Positions 6,808-15,386 of a stretch of DNA of 64,000 bases are shown in pieces (position 1 is the first letter of the stretch; every line of letters starts with the position of its first letter). Source of the stretch: an uncultured Prevotellaceae bacterium (GTDB lineage Bacteria > Bacteroidota > Bacteroidia > Bacteroidales > Bacteroidaceae). Below the pieces are notes generated by a model, which was not told where the DNA came from, searched no databases, and saw only the letters and a program-made list of their open reading frames with translations. Location: the NCBI GenBank assembly GCA_946185485.1, contig CAMHJQ010000015.1, positions 1 to 64,000 of the forward strand, given 5' to 3'. The translations under genes were made by a program, and so were the position numbers.

Positions 6808-9306
6808 GATGATACCAAGTTTCGCGACATCTATACCCAAGCCGAGAGCGACTTCCAGATAGGACGCATTGAACAGGCACGCGATGCGCTGTTGAAGAAC
6901 CTCAATGGTTTCCAGGGGAACCTGCGCCAGAATGCACTACGACTCATTGCCCTCAGCTATCTGGCACGTTTCGACATACAACAGACGGAGCACTACGTGG
7001 CAGAGATACTGGAGCTGAATCCGTACTACACTCCCTCGACCAACGACCCGAACACCTTTATCGACATCGTGAACAACATGAAGGCCGGCAAGACGGCGAC
7101 CATCACCACCGCCTCCAACCAGGCAGAGAGTCTGGCAGAGGTGCCTGTGCCCACCACGCTCATCACCGCCGAGATGATAAAAAACAGCGGCGGGCGTAAC
7201 TTGCAAGAGGTGCTGGCGGCATACGTGCCCGGCATGAACATCATCGACTGTAACGACGACATCAACATCGCCATGCGCGGCATCTACAGCAACACGCAGG
7301 AGAAAATCCTCATCATGCTCAACGGACACCGCATGAACAGCTACTTCACCAATGCTGCCGCACCTGACTTCAGCATCTCGCTGGAAAAAATCAAGCAGAT
7401 AGAGGTGCTGCGCGGCCCTGCCTCGTCACTCTATGGCGGTGTGGCACTGACGGCGGTAGTCAACATCATTACTAAGCAGGGTGTCGACGTGGACGGCCTG
7501 GAGGCCAAGGTTGCCGCGGGCAACTACGGACAGATCAAGGCTGACGCCGTCTTCGGCAAACGCTACTTCGACCTGGACCTACTTATCTGGGGCAGCATCT
7601 ATCGCAACAGCGGCGAGAAGCGCTCCGTTCCCGAAGAGCGCCGGCAGGAGAGTCCCCTCCCCATGCCCGTCGATGATATCTACATCGGACGCATTGGCAG
7701 CAACCCCTCCTACGACATCGGCCTGCAGCTTGACTGGAAGGGCTTTCAGCTGCTTTACGACACGCACTTCTCGCAAGTCGTGGCTCCCTATACAGCTACC
7801 ACCTTGGGCATGTCATACGACCATGACCGCTATTGTACCCACAATGGCATTGACCCCAGTTTCTCTACCCATTCAAGCCATGCCGAGCTGAACTACAGCC
7901 ACCAGTTAGGCGGCCTCAACCTCAACTATGCCGTCACCCTCGACAAATCCAACATGACCCAGTATCAGGCCATCAGCGACGCTGCCATGCCTACGCTGGG
8001 TAGCACCTTAGGACTGCCGACCACCGTCGACAGCATTTTTAAGAAGTTTGGCGGCATAGCCAGATACATCAACGGACAGGAGATGGACTACGGCATACAG
8101 GTGAACGGCGGATATGGCTACAACTTTGGCGACAGCCACAAGGGTGTGCTCTCCTTCGGAGCAGAGTACAACCGGTTTGAGTTGAGCGACATCCGCTATC
8201 AGATAGGCTACGACTTCGAACAGACGTTCAACGAGCATCCTGTGATGCGCCGTGTCGGCAAGGGCAGCGAAAACAGCACCGATGTGTACCTGCAGCTGAA
8301 GCACCAGTGGCGGTCGCTCATTCTCAATGCCGGCTTGCGCTACGACTACAAGCGTCGCACCGACGAGAGCGAAGTCAACGAGTTCTCTCCCCGTGTAGCC
8401 CTCATCCTGCTACGTCCCAAGTGGAACGCGAAGCTCAGCTATAGCAAGTCGTTTGTCGATGCACCTTATTTCTATCGTAAAGCAAACCTGATGGTGAAGG
8501 CCCTGCAGGGTACTACGGGCGACTTTGCCGAGAAGGTATTGCCCGAACGCATACACTCCTTCCAGCTGTCATTTGCCGGCAACGGGTGGGTGAAAGGGTT
8601 CGACTTCGAGCTGAACGGCTTCTACAACCGCGCCAAAGACCTCATCATGACGCACATCATGGACTACAAGAACGCCAGTAAAAACAAAACCGTAGGTGCT
8701 GAGTTTGCCGCATCCTACCGCTCGCCACAAACCGTCAGCGTGCAAGGCAGTAGCACTGCTGGTGTTCCCCGCTTCACTGCCCACTTCAACCTCACCTGGA
8801 CGCACACCTTCAAGTCAAACCTGATGGGTGTCGACCTCGGAGAGACGCTGAACAGCTACTTCAATACCGACATCAACGACAACAACAACACGCCAGCCAT
8901 CATGTCGAACCTCGTCGTGGGCTGGCAGGCTACAAGCCGACTGAAGTTCCATACCCACATACTCTTCGAGGGCAAGCAGACTTCATACAATACCGACCTC
9001 GTGCAACTGGTACGTGCGGCTGGCGGAATTGCTGCCTACCAGAAATACGCTGCCGCAGGCATGGTAGAGCAGGCCGCTGCTGCTATGCAGCAGACCATCG
9101 GCTACGTCAGCCAGCTCATCATGCACAAGGAGATGCCGACACGTGCCATCGTCAACCTCGGCGGCGAGTACCAGTTAAGTCCCATTACCATCGGCCTTGA
9201 CATCCACAACCTCTTCAACACACGCTACTACCGCAGCGGTATGAATGCCAACCTCATGCCCCAACAGGGACGCTGGTTCCTGGCCAGCATCGGGATTAAG
9301 ATATAA
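6718..9306 (+). CDS. TonB-dependent outer-membrane receptor
   Basis: A signal peptide (about 1-30, ending SPVGAQ) is followed by a short helical repeat region of TPR character (about 31-130). The TonB plug domain runs from about 140 to 250 (VPTTLITAEMIKNSGG, LRGPASSLYGG). The rest is a long 22-strand-type barrel, and the C-terminus ends in an aromatic and hydrophobic strand (WFLASIGIKI). There is no SusD partner, so it is more likely an Fe, haem, vitamin or peptide uptake receptor than a glycan one; the substrate cannot be told. It follows the sensor gene by 84 bp with no promoter in between, so uptake may be controlled by, or may report to, that signalling set. Confidence 0.9.
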   Translation: MKETSKIAMYISRGLLFFIFYFLFSPVGAQDDTKFRDIYTQAESDFQIGRIEQARDALLKNLNGFQGNLRQNALRLIALSYLARFDIQQTEHYVAEILELNPYYTPSTNDPNTFIDIVNNMKAGKTATITTASNQAESLAEVPVPTTLITAEMIKNSGGRNLQEVLAAYVPGMNIIDCNDDINIAMRGIYSNTQEKILIMLNGHRMNSYFTNAAAPDFSISLEKIKQIEVLRGPASSLYGGVALTAVVNIITKQGVDVDGLEAKVAAGNYGQIKADAVFGKRYFDLDLLIWGSIYRNSGEKRSVPEERRQESPLPMPVDDIYIGRIGSNPSYDIGLQLDWKGFQLLYDTHFSQVVAPYTATTLGMSYDHDRYCTHNGIDPSFSTHSSHAELNYSHQLGGLNLNYAVTLDKSNMTQYQAISDAAMPTLGSTLGLPTTVDSIFKKFGGIARYINGQEMDYGIQVNGGYGYNFGDSHKGVLSFGAEYNRFELSDIRYQIGYDFEQTFNEHPVMRRVGKGSENSTDVYLQLKHQWRSLILNAGLRYDYKRRTDESEVNEFSPRVALILLRPKWNAKLSYSKSFVDAPYFYRKANLMVKALQGTTGDFAEKVLPERIHSFQLSFAGNGWVKGFDFELNGFYNRAKDLIMTHIMDYKNASKNKTVGAEFAASYRSPQTVSVQGSSTAGVPRFTAHFNLTWTHTFKSNLMGVDLGETLNSYFNTDINDNNNTPAIMSNLVVGWQATSRLKFHTHILFEGKQTSYNTDLVQLVRAAGGIAAYQKYAAAGMVEQAAAAMQQTIGYVSQLIMHKEMPTRAIVNLGGEYQLSPITIGLDIHNLFNTRYYRSGMNANLMPQQGRWFLASIGIKI

Positions 9307-9470
9307 TACTCTACACGAATGCCACGAACTGGACAAATAGTATAGACAGAAAGAGACACGAATGTAGTAACGACATCCGCTGGTCGCGAAAAACATGTGA
9401 ACTGTCCCAAAAATCTTATCCGAATCGCGTTAAAGAATGTAAAAACGAAATGCTTCTCATATTTAATCAC

Positions 9471-9478
9471 TACCTTTG
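9471..9478 (+). promoter_or_regulatory. -7 element deciding the start of the first LruC lipoprotein
   Basis: TACCTTTG followed by CAACG places transcription start near 9485. An in-frame ATG at 9397 lies upstream of this promoter, so translation must begin at 9517. Confidence 0.75.
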
Positions 9479-9516
9479 CAACGATTTCGAAATACACTAA
9501 TTTAATTTTGTACAAA

Positions 9517-11745
9517 ATGATCAAGAAGTATTTGAAAAGCAGTATGGCCTTATTGGCGCTGTGCACGATGGTTGCCGGGTGTAAGGATGACTCCTACACA
9601 CAGGCCGATGCCACCAAGCATGCTGAGCAAGTGCTGGGCGTGACCATTGGCAGCACGCAGGATTGGAACATGACGACACGTCTGACGGCGAGCATCACGG
9701 TCAATCTGGATTTAGACCAAAAGTACACGGTTGTCATCTACGATGAGAACCCCTTGTTTAACAAAAATGCCATCATCTATGCCCAGGAGACAGCTGAGGA
9801 AGGCAAGAACACCGTGTTCAACTTCTCCATCCCCTCTGCCCTCAAACGCGTCTACGTTGCCGCCTATGACAGCAAGTTGCGCAGCGTGGTGCAGAGTGTC
9901 AACATATCGGGCAATGTGTTGAAGGTATATTTCGGTGAGGCAGAGACAGCAGCATCACGCCGCGCCATAGAGTCGGACTACACTGATTCGTACGCTAGAT
10001 CATTCGAAAACTACCTGAACCCGACGAAGGCTCGCAACAATATGGGCCAAGAGTGGGATGTTACTACGACACAAGTAAATATAGGCGATATGTATACCTA
10101 TCCCGCACTGACCGATGACCTCATTGTAAACGGTACCAGCAATGGCAACCACACGCTCACCGACGCCGTGTATAAATGGTCAGCTGAGAGAGGCAACTAC
10201 ACAGAGTTTCCCGGCGGCGGCGACGGCAAGCACTTCTATGTGCCTTCGGGCACGGAAGTCACCGAGGTGTTCCACGTAAACGGCACCTATGGCATTATCA
10301 ATGATGTCGTCATCTTCGTGGAAGGAAAGCTACACCTGAACGGCAACACGCTGAACGGCCCGACAATTGTTGTCGGCAGCGGCGGTGAAGTTGTTCTCCA
10401 CGGTACAAACAATATGAGTAACACCGGTCGTTTTGTCGTCATGGGCGAAGGTTCGATTACCGGTGACGATGGCGCCGTCTATAACGTCAACAATGGCGGC
10501 CTCTGCTACAATGCCGGCACTATCAGGTACAACGGCGAACTGAACGTCAACGGCTCCGACTTCTACAACTGCGGCAGCATCACGGTAGATGTGCTGCGCA
10601 ATACCGCCGGCGGCTTCTTCACCAATTTCGGCAAGACCAAGGCCCGTACCAACATCAATGCCGCCGACTCGTACAACAGCATCGTTGTCAACGGCTGTTA
10701 CATGCAGTACACCGAGAATGCCGGCATCGGCACGTTAACCATGCTGGATAACAGCCGTCTGGACGTCGGAGGTATAGCCGAATTCAACCAGAGCACGCAG
10801 ACACTCTACAACAACAGTGTCATCAACACCGGTATTCTGTATGTCAACAGCACAACATTCATGGGTACTGACAACCCCAAAGACAATGCCATCATCAAAA
10901 CAAGCAAAATCTATTTTGCCGACGAAATGTACATCAACCAGAATAAGAACGACAAATACCAGAACGAAAGATGGACCTGGGTGGCCCGCAAGATTGACGG
11001 CAAGGGAACCATTTACCTGGACTGGAACGATGTTGAGACGTATACCAAGGAAGGTACTAAGATTACTGACGACAACGGATATACGATGCTGAGCGTAGTG
11101 AGAGCAGCTAACTATAACTACATCAGCGAGAAGACATCAGCCATCAGGATTCCTGCCGGTGAGTGTACGGGTGCCGGCTACAACCCCGGCGGTGGCGGGA
11201 GCCAGATTATTGTCGGCACGCCCGCCGTATGGAGCTATGCCTTCGAGGACTCGTGGATGGCAGACTACGACATGAACGACGTCGTAGTGAAAGTGCAAGA
11301 GAACGGCAGCGACAAGCTGAACATTACCCTCTGCTGCACGGGAGCCACCTACAACCTCTTCGTCTATTACAACACTACTCCGCTCTTCGGCGGCAGGGAA
11401 GTGCACAAAGTGCTGGGCGCCGAGGGCAAGTTCATCAATACCGGTGACCCCTCGAACGAAAAGTTTGCTGTTAGGGATGCTGTGACTGAAACCATCAAAA
11501 AGCCCGCCAACTTTGACCCCTTCACCTTTGACATCTGGATCAAGTCACCCGAGAAATCACAGATCAAGTTGGCCGAGCAGGGCGAAGACCCGCATGCCAT
11601 CATGGTTCCCGGTGACTGGAAGTGGCCCACGGAGTGGACACCCATCAAGGAAGCCTATCCCGACTTCGTGGGCTTCGCTGCCGATGAGACGCACAATACC
11701 AATACAGACTGGTATAACAATTGTGTAGAATCCAAGGTATATTAA
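9517..11745 (+). CDS. LruC-domain surface lipoprotein with beta-helix-like middle
   Basis: The start is set by the promoter at 9471. MIKKYLK...VAGC gives a lipoprotein signal with acylated C22. Near the N-terminus IGSTQDW matches a motif shared with the two neighbouring lipoproteins (SNQDW, PKHDW). Residues about 230-430 contain repeated short turns such as HLNGNTLNGPTIVVGSGGEVVLHG, typical of a right-handed beta-helix. The C-terminal LruC/DUF4842 domain carries DYDMNDVVVKV, a D-x-D-x-N-D signature that looks metal-binding. Probably a surface-exposed adhesin or fibre component; partner unknown. It is monocistronic, with a terminator directly after it. Confidence 0.8.
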   Translation: MIKKYLKSSMALLALCTMVAGCKDDSYTQADATKHAEQVLGVTIGSTQDWNMTTRLTASITVNLDLDQKYTVVIYDENPLFNKNAIIYAQETAEEGKNTVFNFSIPSALKRVYVAAYDSKLRSVVQSVNISGNVLKVYFGEAETAASRRAIESDYTDSYARSFENYLNPTKARNNMGQEWDVTTTQVNIGDMYTYPALTDDLIVNGTSNGNHTLTDAVYKWSAERGNYTEFPGGGDGKHFYVPSGTEVTEVFHVNGTYGIINDVVIFVEGKLHLNGNTLNGPTIVVGSGGEVVLHGTNNMSNTGRFVVMGEGSITGDDGAVYNVNNGGLCYNAGTIRYNGELNVNGSDFYNCGSITVDVLRNTAGGFFTNFGKTKARTNINAADSYNSIVVNGCYMQYTENAGIGTLTMLDNSRLDVGGIAEFNQSTQTLYNNSVINTGILYVNSTTFMGTDNPKDNAIIKTSKIYFADEMYINQNKNDKYQNERWTWVARKIDGKGTIYLDWNDVETYTKEGTKITDDNGYTMLSVVRAANYNYISEKTSAIRIPAGECTGAGYNPGGGGSQIIVGTPAVWSYAFEDSWMADYDMNDVVVKVQENGSDKLNITLCCTGATYNLFVYYNTTPLFGGREVHKVLGAEGKFINTGDPSNEKFAVRDAVTETIKKPANFDPFTFDIWIKSPEKSQIKLAEQGEDPHAIMVPGDWKWPTEWTPIKEAYPDFVGFAADETHNTNTDWYNNCVESKVY

Positions 11746-11777
11746 ATTATTAAATTCAAATACTTCAAAATGATGAA

Positions 11778-11815
11778 GGGAGAGGTCTGCGTGATGCAGG
11801 TCTCTCCCTTTTCTT
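11778..11815 (+). terminator. Intrinsic terminator after the first LruC lipoprotein
   Basis: GGGAGAGGTCTGC pairs with GCAGGTCTCTCCC (two G-T pairs) around a GTGAT loop, followed by TTTTCTTTTT. The same GTGAT loop closes the terminator after the third LruC gene. Confidence 0.85.
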
Positions 11816-11842
11816 TTTACCCCTTTACCTTTTTACCTTTTA

Positions 11843-13120
11843 TCAATAAAGCAGCTGTTCACGTGTGACGTGCAGATACCAGTCGTGGTTGGTCAGATGA
11901 CTCTTCAGCCAGTTGGCAAAGCCCTCATACGGGCCAAAGGTTGCATCGATTTCTTTCTGATAGGTACACATGGAGACACCCTCCAGTGGATAGCGGAAGT
12001 CTCCCTTCGGAATGACCAGCGCCCAACTGACATGATTGTCGTAGGCATTCTTGTCGGTGAAGCAGTCACGAAGTATGCCCGTGAACTTATACTGATAGGT
12101 GTGGATCTCCCAAATGCCGGCATCCATGACCTGGTCGTACTTGGTATTGCAGACGAGGAAGGGGTCGATACGGTCGAAGGTGATGCTGCGCGCCACTTCA
12201 CGCGTTTTGCAAGTAATGCGGAACGTCCTGACCACCGGATCAATCTCAGCACTCACATGTTCCTTCACCTCATGAGAGGTGTTATACTTGATACCCTCTA
12301 TTGCACCCATGTCAGTAAGCTGCTTGTTGAAAACCCAGTGGACGTGCTCAAACAATCGGATGACAGCCTCGCCGTTACGGCCCTTGATGAGTGTACCACT
12401 CTGTGTAATCAGCGAACGCTGGAAAGAATAGCCCTCATCCATGGGATCACCATCCAGTATCTCCACACTCATCACATCGTCGTACTTAACACCACCCAGA
12501 TGGATGGCGGCAGCGTATGGGTTGGCGGTGCCTGCAGCCGTCAAAGCCACCGTCAGCAGCACCTCTGTAGAAATATTCGTATAACTCTTGGTAATGCGCA
12601 TCACCATATCGTTGTAGTCGAAGTCGTCAGGAATGGGGAACGTCGACTCGTAGAGATAGGAGAACGTCTGGTAAGTAGGTGGCGTGAACGTCGTCGACTT
12701 TTGTAGCATGCTTACCAACAAATCCAACTCTTTCGTGCCCATGGTGACAGGTACTACACCCAGATAATTGTCATCTTGGTCAAGGGCTGCTATGTATATG
12801 ACACGCTGGTCGAGAGGAACGGTATAGGTCAGCCCTGCCTGGTTGCCGTAGCAGACACCCTCGGAGGCTATCTCCGAATCCGTATGGATGTACGGGTTCT
12901 TCGTCAGCACCTGTACCTTATATATAATAGCCTCGGTTGTACGAACCAAAATGGTGTCGTTCTTGGTCAGACACCAGTCATGCTTAGGGTCGGCATTGTC
13001 AATCATAAACTGATTATCTACCAATTCGTCATACTGCTCCTGATCAAACAACTCCTTGTTGCACGATGTCAACGACAGGGCAAAAACAGCTAAACAGAGA
13101 AAAAAATAGTTCTTTTTCAT
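11843..13120 (-). CDS. LruC-domain lipoprotein (minus strand)
   Basis: The chosen start gives MKKNYFFLCLAVFALSLTSC, a lipoprotein signal with C20; the longer frame to 13183 has no signal peptide at its start. PKHDWCL near residue 50 corresponds to the QDW motif of the two neighbours. The LruC/DUF4842 domain shows DFDYNDMVMRI, and the protein lacks the long beta-helix part of the other two (425 aa against 742 and 644). It is convergent with the first LruC gene and divergent from the third, so the three are separately transcribed paralogs, not an operon. Likely cell-surface; role unknown. Confidence 0.8.
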   Translation of the reverse strand: MKKNYFFLCLAVFALSLTSCNKELFDQEQYDELVDNQFMIDNADPKHDWCLTKNDTILVRTTEAIIYKVQVLTKNPYIHTDSEIASEGVCYGNQAGLTYTVPLDQRVIYIAALDQDDNYLGVVPVTMGTKELDLLVSMLQKSTTFTPPTYQTFSYLYESTFPIPDDFDYNDMVMRITKSYTNISTEVLLTVALTAAGTANPYAAAIHLGGVKYDDVMSVEILDGDPMDEGYSFQRSLITQSGTLIKGRNGEAVIRLFEHVHWVFNKQLTDMGAIEGIKYNTSHEVKEHVSAEIDPVVRTFRITCKTREVARSITFDRIDPFLVCNTKYDQVMDAGIWEIHTYQYKFTGILRDCFTDKNAYDNHVSWALVIPKGDFRYPLEGVSMCTYQKEIDATFGPYEGFANWLKSHLTNHDWYLHVTREQLLY

Positions 13121-13146
13121 TGCGATTATATTGTGTTTCGGCGGTA

Positions 13147-13155
13147 AAATTACGC
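13147..13155 (-). promoter_or_regulatory. Possible -7 element for the minus-strand LruC gene
   Basis: On the minus strand the sequence reads TAATTTTACC about 26 bp before the ATG, one base off the TAnnTTTG consensus. Confidence 0.4.
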
Positions 13156-13249
13156 TTTTTTGCTGACAAAACAATCTCCTCACAACAACGTTTACATGTG
13201 TATTTTGTTTTTTTAACAGATTTGACGCTTAATTTATCTATATAATGTG

Positions 13250-13257
13250 TATCTTTG
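13250..13257 (+). promoter_or_regulatory. -7 element for the third LruC lipoprotein
   Basis: TATCTTTG followed by CACCC lies about 68 bp before the ATG at 13325, giving a leader of roughly 60 nt. Confidence 0.8.
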
Positions 13258-13324
13258 CACCCAGATTGGAAACAAAGAGAATAATCAAGCTTAAATATTA
13301 ACTTATTAATTTATCGAAAATCGT

Positions 13325-15259
13325 ATGAAAAAGTATTTGATGATTGCCGTTGCAGCTCTTGCCGTTGCAAGCTGCTCGAAGAGTGATGACGTGTACGATG
13401 AAAATCGTAACCGCGTTACTGATGCCTACAATGCTGCTTTCCTCAGGTATGTTGGTGGAAGCATCGACTCCAACCAAGACTGGGGATTTGGTCCGTCAAC
13501 AACAACTCGTGCTGCAGCCCCTGCATTCACGCGCGCAACAAGTCACAACATTGATTTCCCCGATGCCCCCGCATCCTATCCAACTTCCTATGGTAATGCT
13601 ACAGAATACACCGGAGGTTACAAGTACATCAACGGCGAGGCCATCTACATGGCAAACGAGGGCATTACCAATGTGGAAGTACAGGGTAACGGTAGTCTCT
13701 ATATTGCTAAGAGCGCCAATGGCAACGGTAGCTATACTCCCTCTGCAAAGTGGTATGTCGGTAACGTCACCTATAGCGCAGACAACAGCTATAAAATTAA
13801 GGTTTACCTATTGCCTGGCGTAACTCTGAATCTATCTGCCGACCAGAATAACTTCCAACAGAACGTTGAGTTCTACCTTTCTCCTGGTGCAAAGATTGTA
13901 TGTGCTGACGAGCTCAGGCTGAACAGTGCTGCTTTGTATATTGCCAATAACGCAATGGTTTCTGCCAAGAATTTAGAGGCCAACGGCACAGGTATCCTCT
14001 ATAACCAAGGTACTGTTTCTCTTTCTGGTAACTTGGCTGTTAAGAACGCCAATTCCTTTATTGTCAACGAGGGTAGTATCTCCGCCACCAACTACGGTAG
14101 CGAGGGTAGCGGTAGCTTCTGGAACGTCAATGGTGGTGAGGTGAATATAAGCGGGACAACCACTGTCAACAGCAACTCCAATGGTTGGGTGAACGATGGT
14201 CAGTACACCACTGGTACCTTCCTCTACAATGCAGGTAGCATTAACGTATGGAATAATTGTAAGCTGACTTGTACGAAACTCTTCGACATGACGCTCGGCG
14301 ACTCTTCTACAAGTTCCTTCCAGATGGACGGTGGAGCTAGCGTCGTAGCCGCCAGCTTCCATATTCAAGGTCCTGCCCGCATCATTATGGGTGCCAACTC
14401 TATGGTGAAGGTTACAGGCACCGCAACGATGGACTGCACGAAAGCCGATTACGGTATCTATGGTCCTACTTCCGGCTATGCTGTATTCCAGGCTAACAAG
14501 ATTGAAAAGGGGAGAGACAATCAGGGCTATGAGGTCACTTATGGCAACAACCTGTATGTTTATTCTGAGACCACTCACTTCGAGAATGGCATGTCTGGCC
14601 AGTATCCTTATATTGACTTCGCTGGTAATTGCACTGAGAAAAACATCTACGCTTCTAATGCAAACTTTAGCAAGGGCAAGCCTGCTATAGACATCGATCC
14701 ATCTGCATGTAATCCTGGCTTCGAGGGTGGAACTCCCAGCACAGATGACATCCGTATCATGGTTGAGGACCTGAGCGCTGCCGAGGATGGTGACTTCGAC
14801 TTCAACGACGTTGTCTTCGATGTGAAGTTCACCAGCGAGACGACTGCTGACGTTACCCTGATTGCTGCTGGTGGTACACTGCCTCTGACCGTAGCTGGCC
14901 AGGAGGTTCACGCCAAGTTCGGCAACTATTCCACCAACACCATGATCAACACCAATGCTGCTGCTGTTGCTGCCAAGGCTAATGCTGCTGCCGGCAAGAA
15001 TCTGTATGCTGCTGTTGACAATGTGGCTCCTGTCACCTTCCAAGTAAGTGGCATCAATCGTGCCAATAATGGTAATGACATTGTGGTCAAAGTACAGAAG
15101 GGCGGCGAATGGTATACCATCGAAGCCAAGAAGGGAATGCCCGCCGCTAAGTTCGGCTGCGACCCGAAGGTTAACTATGTGAACGAGCAGATATCGTTCA
15201 AGGCCGTTTACGACAAGTTCACTGGCTGGGTTGCGAACAAGAACGTACAGTGGTATTAA
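13325..15259 (+). CDS. LruC-domain surface lipoprotein with beta-helix-like repeats
   Basis: MKKYLMIAVAALAVASC is a lipoprotein signal (C17). SIDSNQDWGFG follows at about residue 50. Residues 100-400 are rich in short Asn/Gly turns (for example NLEANGTGILYNQGTVSLSG), consistent with a parallel beta-helix. The LruC domain near residues 475-620 contains DFDFNDVVFDV. Gene order and motifs mark it as a paralog of the lipoprotein at 9517. Its codon use is somewhat more T-rich than the neighbours (many GCT, GGT), which in this group often goes with high expression. Probably surface-exposed; ligand unknown. Confidence 0.8.
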   Translation: MKKYLMIAVAALAVASCSKSDDVYDENRNRVTDAYNAAFLRYVGGSIDSNQDWGFGPSTTTRAAAPAFTRATSHNIDFPDAPASYPTSYGNATEYTGGYKYINGEAIYMANEGITNVEVQGNGSLYIAKSANGNGSYTPSAKWYVGNVTYSADNSYKIKVYLLPGVTLNLSADQNNFQQNVEFYLSPGAKIVCADELRLNSAALYIANNAMVSAKNLEANGTGILYNQGTVSLSGNLAVKNANSFIVNEGSISATNYGSEGSGSFWNVNGGEVNISGTTTVNSNSNGWVNDGQYTTGTFLYNAGSINVWNNCKLTCTKLFDMTLGDSSTSSFQMDGGASVVAASFHIQGPARIIMGANSMVKVTGTATMDCTKADYGIYGPTSGYAVFQANKIEKGRDNQGYEVTYGNNLYVYSETTHFENGMSGQYPYIDFAGNCTEKNIYASNANFSKGKPAIDIDPSACNPGFEGGTPSTDDIRIMVEDLSAAEDGDFDFNDVVFDVKFTSETTADVTLIAAGGTLPLTVAGQEVHAKFGNYSTNTMINTNAAAVAAKANAAAGKNLYAAVDNVAPVTFQVSGINRANNGNDIVVKVQKGGEWYTIEAKKGMPAAKFGCDPKVNYVNEQISFKAVYDKFTGWVANKNVQWY

Positions 15260-15292
15260 TCTGACATCAAATACTTGAATCTTTTTATATGA

Positions 15293-15328
15293 GAAAGGGC
15301 GGTTGCGTGATGCAACCGCTCTTTTTTT
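15293..15328 (+). terminator. Intrinsic terminator after the third LruC lipoprotein
   Basis: GGGCGGTTGC pairs with GCAACCGCTC around GTGAT, followed by seven T. Confidence 0.9.
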
Positions 15329-15369
15329 AAAATAACCCAAAATATTTTGGTTTTTCGTTCGGTTTGCAC

Positions 15370-15377
15370 TACCTTTG
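15370..15377 (+). promoter_or_regulatory. -7 element leaving a near-leaderless mRNA
   Basis: TACCTTTG ends only 9 bp before the ATG at 15387, so transcription should start within a few bases of the start codon. A TTG at 15375 sometimes taken as the start lies inside this element. Confidence 0.7.
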
Positions 15378-15386
15378 CAGCTTGTT

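Noticed and set aside
13973..15340. A 455-codon minus-strand frame opposite the third LruC gene
   Set aside because: It is the shadow of a beta-helix gene with strong plus-strand evidence (promoter, lipoprotein signal, terminator). Similar long antisense frames opposite gltX, bamA, rnr and the kor genes were dropped for the same reason.
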